DNA of 64,000 nucleotides from a bacterium (GTDB lineage: Bacteria; Fidelibacterota; Marinisomatia; Marinisomatales; UBA1611), in the NCBI GenBank assembly GCA_004321745.1, contig SGYO01000001.1, positions 124,001 through 188,000 of the forward strand, read 5' to 3'. Every line of letters begins with the position of its first letter. Position 1 is the first letter of the stretch. Under the pieces are notes generated by a model, which was not told the origin of the DNA, made no database searches, and saw only the letters and a list, made by a program, of their open reading frames with translations. The position numbers were made by a program, and so were the translations under genes. Below are positions 48,001 through 57,823 of this stretch, in pieces.

Positions 48001-49002
48001 ATCTAATCTGTTACCATTGTACACGTAACCAAAAGAAAGATCAACATCACAACCAACATAGTCGTCAGTGAAAGTTCCTAAGTCTGGATCTGACCACTGA
48101 GTAAAATACAAAGAATCAAGCATGGCACCTTCAGGAGTTCCTGGAAGACCCATATATCTCATCTTAGCTGCTTTAAAAATGTTATTACCTAGTGGATCAC
48201 TAGCACCAAAAGCATATCCCCAAATAGTAATTTGAAGCTCAATACCTATCGGGTCTGCACCATACAAACTAGGAGCAGTTGATTCATAACCAATACTATC
48301 ACCTGCAGCATTAACAATTTTTGGGACATCATTTGCAATTGTCCACATTGTCTGATCTGCACCAGGATACCCAGGAACATCTACAGCAGGATCAAAAGAA
48401 CCATCACCATTAACATCATGGTATGGAGCTCCCCAAGCAGCAGGCCAATTCATATAATCATATTCATACTGCCCTTTAACTGTAGCAATTTGCTCCGCAG
48501 TGACATCACCAACTGAAGTAGCGTAAAAGTTTGCAGCATCAACAGAAAGATCTGCAGTAGCCCAATCTGTTCTTACACGCCAGACATGATTGTTAGCAGG
48601 ATCATCAGAACCTAAAACATTACCATTTGTATCGGTAATAATTCTACCAGCTTTCATACCATGGTAATAAGTAGAACCACCAACGCGAACTTCGTCACCT
48701 TGACCGTCACCTTTTACCTTAGCACCCCAAAGCATACCATCAGAATAGATAAATCCTCCGGTAAAAATTGGGTAGTCAGCCATTGTACCGTTTGGACTAC
48801 CAGCGGTTGTATATGCACCGTCCTTGCCTATCCAGTAAGCAATATTGTTAATGTTTAATACAGAAATACCAGGACTCTGGTTTTCCATAACTCTATTTGT
48901 AGCTTTTGTGTCAGCCTTGCTATTGGCAAGTTCTTTTGCAAACAAGCCTGAAACAAGAAACATACAACTAGCAACTATTAGTTTTAGATTTTTCATTTTC
49001 AT
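45067..49002 (-). CDS. Large T9SS-sorted extracellular protein
   Basis: A 1311-residue secreted protein. A signal peptide (about 1-22) is followed by beta-rich sequence with Ca-binding-like Asp runs (DVNGDGSFDP; DIDGDGDTEEY) and a cysteine-rich patch (CPSNCETCEAYEIGEAC). It ends in a type A T9SS sorting domain: VSVYPNPYYG, then GVYVRSI and ASGLYVARIKSGGNEKILKI in the last 85 residues. The phrase YWIG-DGA-TT occurs twice, near the N-terminus (YWIGKDGAYTT) and near residue 760 (YWIGADGAWTT). Encoded between a TonB receptor and a PorV-like protein, it is probably a cell-surface partner in nutrient capture. The ligand is unknown. Confidence 0.85.
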   Translation of the reverse strand: MKMKNLKLIVASCMFLVSGLFAKELANSKADTKATNRVMENQSPGISVLNINNIAYWIGKDGAYTTAGSPNGTMADYPIFTGGFIYSDGMLWGAKVKGDGQGDEVRVGGSTYYHGMKAGRIITDTNGNVLGSDDPANNHVWRVRTDWATADLSVDAANFYATSVGDVTAEQIATVKGQYEYDYMNWPAAWGAPYHDVNGDGSFDPAVDVPGYPGADQTMWTIANDVPKIVNAAGDSIGYESTAPSLYGADPIGIELQITIWGYAFGASDPLGNNIFKAAKMRYMGLPGTPEGAMLDSLYFTQWSDPDLGTFTDDYVGCDVDLSFGYVYNGNRLDGVFNGIFNLPVPAGGYDFLQGPPDNMDIDGDGDTEEYLGMTSFTYFGAGSAISDPDLSSYAGSLQFFNLMEGFLPRPEYPTQIPFTDPSTGLETKFALSGDPTSGSGWIDGVQLPPGDRRMVMASGPFRLNLGEEADVVLGIAGGMGLDNVSSVSVAKFHDLYGQYAYDQDFELPSAPSSPSVVGLEMDGKVGLDWGSDANSVSSTEETVSAGFEFEGYVVYQLPSASSPLSEGVKVATFDKVNLVQNILDPSIDPITGLVVDAAKQTGTDAGVQRYFETDYDEVRGRPMSNGVTYHFAVTAYSFLSENEGSPFKTLESGETRVAVTPHSPNPGVTVNQEMSSMVDVTHNGTANAYVDVKVVNPSKLTGDTYNVSFSEQAYWIGADGAWTTDDPNAAKVGDVSPSSVSGVYLTNPDPSTIDVVLNVNVVSPDYNCVAGVHVTFPEGTVINSASEVSGIVTMISESGNEVMLGSTTQDGAGFCGGQVLTININKPSSFPSDLTLDYVMYDDAWSQLWCPSNCETCEAYEIGEACDGSVYTVATNAEGSTTISDLTYYVQIEKHWSLTNVTTNTALLDKQTFVSGSDVMAGNSVENSSFLTYNSSAAPTTEGFQVMVTGGYAAPNDAFDREVVADAAAAELYGESIYDIDSYLANGWASSALAYDAIPEPNAVLSVDTLQRDIEVRFTGEYDENNYVEFTDDAGATIQYIMCEQDADGNCIGGSYAWMTGARGYDIATHPDPENPGDGSNFRIWVPFEVWDMEHPDGPQQIDIDVYDRIQNTGADGNPDDPGFMYSFNPYNRMYTHFIHTAYQESGDYVSGRTGDPNGFLTWNVVWWDTQFNKGDVVVFKYANPIQVGVDQFSFSTIANQTVASNDISSVSVYPNPYYGTHELESSRAEKYVSFNHLPVEATIDIYSLGGVYVRSIEKNDASQFAQWDLKNQYGYPVASGLYVARIKSGGNEKILKIALVQETQVLKYY

Positions 49003-49054
49003 GGTTCTAATACCCTTTTCTTTATTTTTAATTATCGTCTATCCAATCAGTAGA

Positions 49055-52039
49055 TTAGAAATTTACAGCAACACCCATTTTAACAATTTGAGGAGTTGCA
49101 AAAACATCTAGCCCAAAATCGCTCATATAATGTTGCCTATTTTCAAGGTTAACATTACGATATAGATCTACATAGTTTTGGCCGTTAGCTGCAACGATCT
49201 CATTACTTAAGGCCGGATCTGTTAAAAATCCATCATCATATGCATTACCAGATCTAGAATAGACATTAATCACATTTTTTGTGTCAAATAAATTGCTTAC
49301 GTAAGCAAATAGTGTAACACCAACGCCTCCTAGAGATAGATTGTAATCTACTTTAAGGTTGGCGTAATACTGCCAAGGAGTAGTAGACCCTCCAATAGAC
49401 TCCTGTGGCTCACGAGAACGAGCATCAGCTAACAATGCTCCCTCATCAGCAGCACGCTGACCCATTCCACCATCACTATAGGTAAACGGATGACCACTGT
49501 TAAATTTATATTCTAGGTTGAAACCTAAACCACTTAGAGGACCATCATCAGAACCATACCTATAATCTAATGCAACCGCACCACGATGCTTATTGTGATA
49601 GTAAAGCGGTGAAATCATTAGTGGCGGAGGACTTAATAGATCCTGAGCTATATTACCAGCACCAGTATTAGGATCAGAGTTGATTCCTCTAGCATCTGAC
49701 CAAGAATAAGAAGCAAACGTCTGTAGTCTGCTTACTCTACGAGTTCTCAAAGTAAACTCAAAACCATTTACAGTAGTAAAGTCTCCGTTCTTGTAGTAAA
49801 AAGCATCTTGCGCTACACCCTGCTCATTACTGATGTCAACTTCCTCATTCTTGCCAATGACAACCTGTCCAGTTGTATTCTTAGCAAAAGCTGTAACATC
49901 AATAGCTGCAGAAGGCAAAATCTGATAGCTCATTCCTACCTCATACTGAGTTGTCTCAATTGGATCGAGATCAAATCCCATTGGATCAGGAGTATAGTTT
50001 TGACCACCCCAAACTAAATGCATGTATCTAGTAGACGCATAAGGCAGATCAAGCTCGGGCATTTGAGCAAATTTACCATACTGCAAGTGGAAAACAACCT
50101 CATCAGAAACCGGGAAGGCTAAACCAAGACGTGGCTGAAGCACACTCTTTGTTTCTGACTCCTCAAATTCATCTGGTAAAATACCTTGATTAGATTGATC
50201 CCAACCTGGATTAGCAGGATCCTTCATTTTCCAATCATCCATCATAAAATTATCTATACGCACACCAGCGCTAACAACTAAGTCACCAGACTCAAATTTA
50301 TCATTAACATAAATTGAAGTAACTGTCGGCTCTCTTGGGCCATCCCAATCATCATCAATCTCATTACCATAGTCATCATAGCCAATTTGACCATTCCTAT
50401 TATAAAGAGATAAAGCAGTTGTAACCGCTTCATTATTACCACTAACAACTTCTTCTCTAGTGAAATCACCATCAGCAATCGCTTTGTTCAAGTTATACAT
50501 TGCACTTGTACTTAACTGATACGCACGATATGTATATTTCTTATAATCAAAGCCAGCACGAATCTCATGATCTCCTCTTTGCCAGGTTAAACCAGCATCA
50601 AAACCGATAGAATTACGTTGACTCATTCCCCAACCAGTTGTCACATCACCAGGCCTAGCAAAAGCAAAAGAATTAGCAACATAATAATCTCCAGGAGATG
50701 TATAAGTTGCACCAGGAGTTGCAAAATTAGTGTTCCCACCTGCCCAGTAAGATGCATCAATACCTTGAGCAGCAACACTTGTTGAATCATAATAGCCTAG
50801 AGCTTTTGAGAAATCACCACTACCAAATGCACCATCATAATACTCATAGCTGCGATTTAACGTAAATAAGCCAGCAGATACCAACATGTTTGGATTAAGG
50901 AAATAATTAGCACGAAGATTTATCATGCTAAGTTTACGATCTCCTTCAGTTAATCGTTCAGTGTTAAACATATTGTAGATAGGAAGACTATTAAACTCTC
51001 TAGATTGATTATCAATAACGCTTGAAAATCTGAGATTTAATGGACCTAAATCTGCTACAACTGTTGCATTTATCTTTAAATCATCTTTAGCTCTGTGCGT
51101 AATACCATCTTTACCACCTGAGTTAAAATTAATCGCAACAGAATCACCATCAGGTGTAGATCCACCCACAGTTGATTCTAGGTTTGCACCACCAGCGACA
51201 GAAAAGTCTGTGTAATAAGTAGGATCCCAATCATCAACATGTCTATTACTAAGCGCAACAAATGTTTTAATATTTTCTCCAATTGGAACATTTACGGTAG
51301 CTGTAAGGTCAGTTAGCCCGTAATCACCAGTCTCGAATCTCACATCACCGCTAACTTTATTGCTACCAGTTTTAAGTGTTTGTCTAATTACACCAGAGTT
51401 TGCACCACCAATATGAGCTCCATAACCACCAGCCTCAACAGAGATTTCAGCAAGTGCTTCAGGAATTGCAGAAAATTCAAAACCAGTATTTATTACATCT
51501 GTAATTGAAGCTCCATCAAGCGTGTATGCTACCTCTTCAGCTCTACTACCTCGAACAGAAATTCTTCCATTAGTAATATTTACACCTGGCTGTAGGTCAA
51601 GGACACCAACAACACTTCTAGAAGCAGAATTACGAATTTCTTGATCTCCAATACTACGAACTGAGTTTGTAGCACTTTTCTCAATCAATCTTTTTTCACC
51701 TACAATAGTTACAGCTTCACCTTCAACAGCAGAAGTTTGCATTGAAAAATCCAGCGGAGTTGTCAAATCTACTTTAACAGAAACATTAGATTCAGTACTG
51801 CTTTGATATCCAATGTACGAAGCTGTAACACTATATGTACCAGCTTCAACATTTAGTATCGTATATTTACCTTCTCCATCAGTAGCGGCACCTTTTGTGG
51901 TTCCATCGACTATAACGTTAGCACCTGCAAGTGGTTGCCCATCTGATGATGTAACAACACCTCTTAGTTTACCTGCTGTTTGCGAAAACGCAAATGACAT
52001 AACTAAAGAGAGAACGATTATTTTTGAGATTTTTCTCAT
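49055..52039 (-). CDS. TonB-dependent receptor with carboxypeptidase-like regulatory domain
   Basis: Outer-membrane active transporter, 994 residues. A signal peptide (1-19) is followed by a CarboxypepD_reg-like beta domain (about 22-107, GKLRGVVTSSDGQPLAGANV), the plug (about 115-225, with VDLTTPL before it and GVNITNGRISVRGSRAEEV within it), and a 22-strand-type barrel ending in an aromatic residue (VAVNF). The layout is SusC-like, but the partner downstream is a T9SS-sorted protein rather than a SusD lipoprotein. GGAGG lies 7 bases before the ATG. A promoter-like pair lies about 145 bases upstream. The substrate cannot be predicted. Confidence 0.9.
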   Translation of the reverse strand: MRKISKIIVLSLVMSFAFSQTAGKLRGVVTSSDGQPLAGANVIVDGTTKGAATDGEGKYTILNVEAGTYSVTASYIGYQSSTESNVSVKVDLTTPLDFSMQTSAVEGEAVTIVGEKRLIEKSATNSVRSIGDQEIRNSASRSVVGVLDLQPGVNITNGRISVRGSRAEEVAYTLDGASITDVINTGFEFSAIPEALAEISVEAGGYGAHIGGANSGVIRQTLKTGSNKVSGDVRFETGDYGLTDLTATVNVPIGENIKTFVALSNRHVDDWDPTYYTDFSVAGGANLESTVGGSTPDGDSVAINFNSGGKDGITHRAKDDLKINATVVADLGPLNLRFSSVIDNQSREFNSLPIYNMFNTERLTEGDRKLSMINLRANYFLNPNMLVSAGLFTLNRSYEYYDGAFGSGDFSKALGYYDSTSVAAQGIDASYWAGGNTNFATPGATYTSPGDYYVANSFAFARPGDVTTGWGMSQRNSIGFDAGLTWQRGDHEIRAGFDYKKYTYRAYQLSTSAMYNLNKAIADGDFTREEVVSGNNEAVTTALSLYNRNGQIGYDDYGNEIDDDWDGPREPTVTSIYVNDKFESGDLVVSAGVRIDNFMMDDWKMKDPANPGWDQSNQGILPDEFEESETKSVLQPRLGLAFPVSDEVVFHLQYGKFAQMPELDLPYASTRYMHLVWGGQNYTPDPMGFDLDPIETTQYEVGMSYQILPSAAIDVTAFAKNTTGQVVIGKNEEVDISNEQGVAQDAFYYKNGDFTTVNGFEFTLRTRRVSRLQTFASYSWSDARGINSDPNTGAGNIAQDLLSPPPLMISPLYYHNKHRGAVALDYRYGSDDGPLSGLGFNLEYKFNSGHPFTYSDGGMGQRAADEGALLADARSREPQESIGGSTTPWQYYANLKVDYNLSLGGVGVTLFAYVSNLFDTKNVINVYSRSGNAYDDGFLTDPALSNEIVAANGQNYVDLYRNVNLENRQHYMSDFGLDVFATPQIVKMGVAVNF

Positions 52040-52184
52040 TTTACTGCCTCCAGTTTACATTAATCAAATTTTTTCAAAATTCTTGTGCACCGAGTGAAAA
52101 AACAACTATTTAGTTTATTTTTTTCTCCTTTGGACGGATAGATAGCAAAGTCCTACCCGCATCACCCCAAGAACGTGTACAATA

Positions 52185-52214
52185 AACCTAACCGCTGAAA
52201 ACGGTGTGTGTCAA
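52185..52214 (-). promoter_or_regulatory. Putative promoter of the TonB-receptor operon
   Basis: On the minus strand a consensus TTGACA (52214-52209) is followed after 18 bases by TAGGTT (52190-52185), which continues TATTG. The spacer contains the inverted repeat ACCG-TTTTCAG-CGGT. This leaves a leader of about 140 bases before the receptor gene, rich in G runs in its middle (about 52138-52172), which could fold. I see no known riboswitch consensus. Confidence 0.5.
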
Positions 52215-52273
52215 GTTTAATTTTATATTTTTTTTGACTCATTTTACACATTATATATATGCAGAGGTTAATT

Positions 52274-52630
52274 TTAGGAATTTAATAGTTCTAATACGTT
52301 CTCAGGAGGCCTACCTATTACGGCCTTGTCCCTAGAGGTAACAATTGGCCTTTCTATAATTTTAGGGAAATTGACCATTTTATTGATTAGCTCAATATCG
52401 TTTTCAATAATATCTTTAATATTGTTTTCTTTAAAATCGGCCTCATTTTTTCTTAAAAAATCCTTAGGTCTTTTATTTAACAATCTAGAAATATTCTCGA
52501 GATCATACTCGTCTAAAGGCGTTTTTAAATACTCTATAATTGTTGGTTTTATTCCGTGATCTTTAATTATTCGTAGAGTTTGCCTACTTTTACTACATCT
52601 TGGATTGTGATAAATTGTTAAATCCTTCAT
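52274..52630 (-). CDS. ArsC-family (Spx/ArsC-like) reductase
   Basis: Thioredoxin-fold protein of 118 residues of the glutaredoxin-dependent arsenate reductase family. The active-site Cys12 is in HNPRCSKSR, followed by LKTPLDEYDL, RKNEADFKE and ERPIVTSRDKAVIGRPPENV, the last with the conserved substrate Arg. All features of an active ArsC are present. No arsB or arsR is nearby, so it may instead be the housekeeping YffB/ArsC form. It overlaps the short asparaginase gene by 4 bases. Confidence 0.9.
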   Translation of the reverse strand: MKDLTIYHNPRCSKSRQTLRIIKDHGIKPTIIEYLKTPLDEYDLENISRLLNKRPKDFLRKNEADFKENNIKDIIENDIELINKMVNFPKIIERPIVTSRDKAVIGRPPENVLELLNS

Positions 52631-53112
52631 TTTATTTCCTCAAAAATTCCTGTTTCTCTATTTTTAAATACTTTGTCATGTAAAAATACTCTGCCATTCA
52701 TCGCAATGTAAACACCATGCGGCATTGTCTGAACATAAGCCAGAGCGCTAGCAATGTTAAATAGGCCATCTGATGTACCAAATTTATATGGTATCATTGC
52801 GCCTGTCATAATAATAGTTTTCTTGAGATTTTTTCCGCCAAGAACTTTTGCTGTTTCAGTCATTGTATCTGTACCATGAGTAATTACAATTTGGTCTTCA
52901 AAAGCAGCGGTGCATTTTTTCACGATAAATTCTCTATCTTTTTCTTTCATATCTAAACTGTCAAGCATCATAAGTGTCTCAATACCAACTTCAACCTTAG
53001 ACCTGCCTAATGCTAAAATCTCATTCATATGAGTTTCTTTGAAATAAAGCCTTCCATTTTTTTCATCATAATCTTTGTCAAATGTTCCTCCTGTCACAAA
53101 TATTTTTATCAT
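52627..53112 (-). CDS. Short asparaginase-like protein (N-terminal domain only)
   Basis: A 161-residue protein matching only the N-terminal catalytic domain of L-asparaginase, which is normally about 330 residues. Both threonines of the active site are visible: Thr10 in TGGTFD and Thr81 in HGTDTMTETA, with Asp82 beside it. The C-terminal domain that completes the active site in the usual dimer is missing, and there is no frameshift or remnant downstream. Similar short proteins exist in other bacteria, so this is not a truncation artefact. The natural substrate is uncertain. It lies one base after the nitroreductase gene. Confidence 0.82.
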   Translation of the reverse strand: MIKIFVTGGTFDKDYDEKNGRLYFKETHMNEILALGRSKVEVGIETLMMLDSLDMKEKDREFIVKKCTAAFEDQIVITHGTDTMTETAKVLGGKNLKKTIIMTGAMIPYKFGTSDGLFNIASALAYVQTMPHGVYIAMNGRVFLHDKVFKNRETGIFEEIK

Positions 53113-53113
53113 C

Positions 53114-53767
53114 TCAAAGCACTTTCACAGATTCATTGTATGGTTTTTTATCTAAAACTGGGACCTGGGCATCTTTTTTAGGAAAACCTATAGGTATAAG
53201 TAAATATGCTTTTTCATTTTTAGGTCTTTCTAATATCTTTTCAAGAAACCCCATAGGACTAGGGGTATGAGTTAAACAAACCAGCCCGGCATTTTGAATT
53301 GCGGCAAGTAAAAAACCAGATGCAATACCAACTGACTCATTAACATAATAGTTTTTTCTTTTCTTGCTCCCGCTGTTGTCATATGACTGTCTAAAAACGA
53401 TGATCAATGCAGGCGCTTCTTCAAGAAATGGCTTTTCCCAATTAGTTTCGAATTTATTTAAATCCTTTAACCATTCATCAGTGGCTCTTTTTTCATAGAA
53501 CTTTTTTTCTTCTTGTTCTGCCGCAATCCTAATTTTCTTTTTTAAGCCTTTGCTGTTTACAACCACAAAACTCCACGGCTGTTTATTCGCTCCAGATGGA
53601 GAGCTTATTGCAGTTTTTAAAATATTTTTTATTACTATATCTGGAATTGCCTTAGATGAAAAATCTCTGATACTCCTCCTACTTAACATCAGCTGCATAA
53701 AATTATGAGAATGCTCAAACATTTCTTGATCATTTTTTTTCTTATAATTATATCGTTTAAATTTCAT
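53114..53767 (-). CDS. Iodotyrosine deiodinase-like nitroreductase
   Basis: FMN enzyme of the nitroreductase fold, 217 residues from ATG 53767. The sequence follows the iodotyrosine deiodinase subgroup closely: MLSRRSIRDFS, SSPSGANKQPWSFVVV, IRIAAEQEEKKFYEKRATDEWL with FETNWEKPFLEEAP, NYYVNESVGIASGFLL and THTPSPMGFLEKIL. The active-site lid residues Glu, Tyr and Lys around EKRATDEWLKDL are present in pattern, so dehalogenation of halotyrosines is plausible. Upstream in-frame starts (ATG 53791; TTG 53878) are less like relatives. It heads a three-gene unit facing a small membrane-protein gene. Confidence 0.85.
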   Translation of the reverse strand: MKFKRYNYKKKNDQEMFEHSHNFMQLMLSRRSIRDFSSKAIPDIVIKNILKTAISSPSGANKQPWSFVVVNSKGLKKKIRIAAEQEEKKFYEKRATDEWLKDLNKFETNWEKPFLEEAPALIIVFRQSYDNSGSKKRKNYYVNESVGIASGFLLAAIQNAGLVCLTHTPSPMGFLEKILERPKNEKAYLLIPIGFPKKDAQVPVLDKKPYNESVKVL

Positions 53768-53898
53768 AAATATATATTCATTTTCATCCATATAAATATA
53801 ACAATAGCATAAAAGAATTGTTTGATAAGAATCAAGAGATTGAATTTTTATAAATGAATGTTTATTAATTTCAAACAAGTTTTATCTAATTAAACTTT

Positions 53899-54096
53899 AT
53901 GAAGCATACTCTTCGAATCGCGCTTGGAATCATTTTGGTTATCATTGGTTTGATAGGCGGCTTAATTCCTATTTTCCAAGGATGGTTGTTTGGCATCCCA
54001 GGCTTAATTATTTTGGCTGATTATTTTCCTCCAATAAAACGATTACTTACCTGGGCTAAAAAAAAAGCAGGTTATAAAGAAAAATCTGAGAGCTAA
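53899..54096 (+). CDS. Small PGPGW-like membrane protein
   Basis: A 65-residue protein with one or two hydrophobic helices (about 6-25 and 29-42). The pattern IPIFQGWLFGIPGLIILADYF followed by a basic amphipathic end (KRLLTWAKKKAGYKEKSES) resembles the short PGPGW/YbaN-like membrane proteins. Function unknown. It lies divergent to the nitroreductase and 94 bases before purA on the same strand. Confidence 0.7.
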   Translation: MKHTLRIALGIILVIIGLIGGLIPIFQGWLFGIPGLIILADYFPPIKRLLTWAKKKAGYKEKSES

Positions 54097-54175
54097 TAAC
54101 AATAGACCTTTAATTGAAAGACTAGTTTGATTAATCTTCAGTGCTATTTAATCAAAAAATTTAATGTTTTTATAA

Positions 54176-55480
<1,305 letters not shown>

Positions 55481-55483
55481 TCA

Positions 55484-57823
55484 ATGGGTTTTACGAAAGA
55501 AATAATTGATCTTTCAGGGCTAGACGATAATCAGATAAAAAGTAAACTTTCTGAATTAAATATAGCTCTTACTCCTGAAGAAGGGAAAAAGATTCAAAAT
55601 GAAATGCTTGGCAGGCCCCCTTCTCTTGCAGAGCTAGTGTTATTTTCTATCCAAGGATCAGAACACTGCTCATACAAAAGCAGTCGAAATCACTTAAAAC
55701 AATTCATTACAGAGAGCCCGGATGTTGTTCTGGGCGCAAAAGAGGATGCTGGTGTGGTTGCAATCACCACAGACAAAAAAGGACATCGATGGTGCGTTGT
55801 AATGAGTCACGAATCTCATAATCACCCTTCTCAGATCGTACCGTATGAAGGCGCTGCAACAGGAGTAGGCGGAAATGTTCGAGATGTAATGTGCATGGGG
55901 GCAGAAGTAATTGCCTGTTCAGATTCATTTCGATTTGGTGAAATAGATAGTAATAAAACAAAGTGGATACATGATGGGGTTGTTTCCGGGGTTGCTGGTT
56001 ACGGGAACCCTTTAGGAATTCCTAATATTGGTGGAGATATATATTATGACAGCGGATATAATGATAACTGTCTCGTTACGTTAGTAACCTTAGGAATAGT
56101 AAGAGAGGATCATATCATTCACTCCTATGCTCCTAAAAAATCAAACGGGTATGATTTGATTTTATTAGGTAAGCCAACAGACAATAGCGGCTTTGGAGGT
56201 GCAAGCTTTGCTTCGTTAGAACTAGAGGAAGAAAAAAAAGAACAAAATAAAGGAGCTGTGCAAGAGCCAAATGCATTTCTAGAAAGGCACTTGCTTAAAT
56301 CTACCTACTCTTTATTTAAATATTTACAAAAGAACAACTTGTGTGAAAAAGTAGGCTTTAAAGATTTAGGAGCTGGCGGTGTAGCTTGTGCAAGCGTTGA
56401 ACTGGCTGAAACATCAGGATATGGATCTGAAGTATGGCTAGATAAAGTTCATATTGGAATGAATGATTTACATCCAAGTGTGTATTTGTGTTCAGAAACA
56501 CAAGAGCGATTTATGTGGGTCAGCCCTCCAGAGTTAACAGAAAAAATAGTTAAACACTATAACAAAGATTTTGATCTACCTAATGTATCTTCAGGAGCAA
56601 GAGCATCCGTGATAGGTAAGATTCAAGATGATAAAAATTATGTAGTGTATAATAATGGTGAAAAGATTGTAGACGCTCTTGCTGAGGAAGTGACAAAAGG
56701 ATTTATATATGACAGAGAATATATAAACCCAGATAATGTTTTTAAAGAACCTAAAATTTCTACCCCTGAAGATTTAAATATTACACTCAAGAAAATGATC
56801 TCTCATGAAAACATTGCATCAAGATCCGTTGTTTTTGAATCTTATGATAAGCAAGTACAGGGAAGAACCATAATAGAATCAGGCATGAGTGATGCTGGTG
56901 TTATGGCCCCATTTAACAGTGATGAATACCCAAAAGAAATCAGAAAGGTTGGAATTGCCCTTTCCACAGATCATAATCCAAACCAAAGTAAAATAAATCC
57001 ATATCTAGGTGGAATGAATGCAACGCTTGAAGCGATGAGGAATGTCGCTGCTGTAGGCGCTACTCCACATGCTTTATCAGATTGTCTCTGTTTTGGTAAC
57101 CCAGAAAAGCCTCATCAAATGTGGGAATTTGTTGAAGCAGTAAAAGGGGTTTCTGATGCATCCAAAGGAGTAAAATTAAAAGAACACCCAGAGTCTCCTA
57201 CCCCGATAATAGCAGGCAATGTCAGCTTTTATAACGAATCAAAATCAAACTCAATACCACCTAGCCCAATTATTAGTTGTTTGGGGAAAATGGACAGTGT
57301 GGATAGGGCAATCACTATGTCCTTTAAAAAAATTAATTCAAAAATATTTATGGTAGGAAAAAGAAAAGATGAACTTGGAGGAAGCTTATATTATAGTCTT
57401 TTTGGTGAGTTAGGAGCTAATGTCCCGAGCCCAGATTTGAATGAAGTTAAAGATCAAATATATGCTATCACAGATTGTATTGATAATAAACTAATTGAAT
57501 CATGTCATGATATTTCTGATGGTGGAATTGCTGTTGCATTATCTGAAATGACTTTTGAAAATAATATTGGATGCTCAGTCACTATACCAGGAACATTATC
57601 AATGGAAAAGTTGCTCTTTTCAGAAACTGGTGGCTTTATCATTGAAGTAGAAGATTCAAAGACTGAAAACGTAAATGAGGTTTTTAATAACCATAATATC
57701 AATTTGGAGTTAATTGGAGAAACCTCCAAAGATCAAAAATTAGTAATCAACGATGCAATCAATATGGAAGTTGAAGAAATGAAAAGTCTCTGGACTAATG
57801 GGCTCCGAGAAAAAATAAAATAA
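55484..57823 (+). CDS. purL: Phosphoribosylformylglycinamidine synthase, large subunit PurL (short form)
   Basis: Converts FGAR to FGAM in purine synthesis using ammonia from the PurQ glutaminase. At 779 residues it is the short PurL, without the fused glutaminase; PurQ and PurS must be encoded elsewhere. Typical blocks are EHCSYKSSRNHLK, ESHNHPSQIVPYEGAATGVGG, VRDVMCMGA and CHDISDGGIAVALSEM. It overlaps purM by a single base (TAATG), so the two are translationally coupled. Length is slightly above the usual 730-750. Confidence 0.95.
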   Translation: MGFTKEIIDLSGLDDNQIKSKLSELNIALTPEEGKKIQNEMLGRPPSLAELVLFSIQGSEHCSYKSSRNHLKQFITESPDVVLGAKEDAGVVAITTDKKGHRWCVVMSHESHNHPSQIVPYEGAATGVGGNVRDVMCMGAEVIACSDSFRFGEIDSNKTKWIHDGVVSGVAGYGNPLGIPNIGGDIYYDSGYNDNCLVTLVTLGIVREDHIIHSYAPKKSNGYDLILLGKPTDNSGFGGASFASLELEEEKKEQNKGAVQEPNAFLERHLLKSTYSLFKYLQKNNLCEKVGFKDLGAGGVACASVELAETSGYGSEVWLDKVHIGMNDLHPSVYLCSETQERFMWVSPPELTEKIVKHYNKDFDLPNVSSGARASVIGKIQDDKNYVVYNNGEKIVDALAEEVTKGFIYDREYINPDNVFKEPKISTPEDLNITLKKMISHENIASRSVVFESYDKQVQGRTIIESGMSDAGVMAPFNSDEYPKEIRKVGIALSTDHNPNQSKINPYLGGMNATLEAMRNVAAVGATPHALSDCLCFGNPEKPHQMWEFVEAVKGVSDASKGVKLKEHPESPTPIIAGNVSFYNESKSNSIPPSPIISCLGKMDSVDRAITMSFKKINSKIFMVGKRKDELGGSLYYSLFGELGANVPSPDLNEVKDQIYAITDCIDNKLIESCHDISDGGIAVALSEMTFENNIGCSVTIPGTLSMEKLLFSETGGFIIEVEDSKTENVNEVFNNHNINLELIGETSKDQKLVINDAINMEVEEMKSLWTNGLREKIK

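Noticed and set aside
52627..53112. Short asparaginase as a broken gene.
   Set aside because: No remnant of the C-terminal domain follows; the stop is overlapped by the next start codon, and short stand-alone forms occur in other bacteria.
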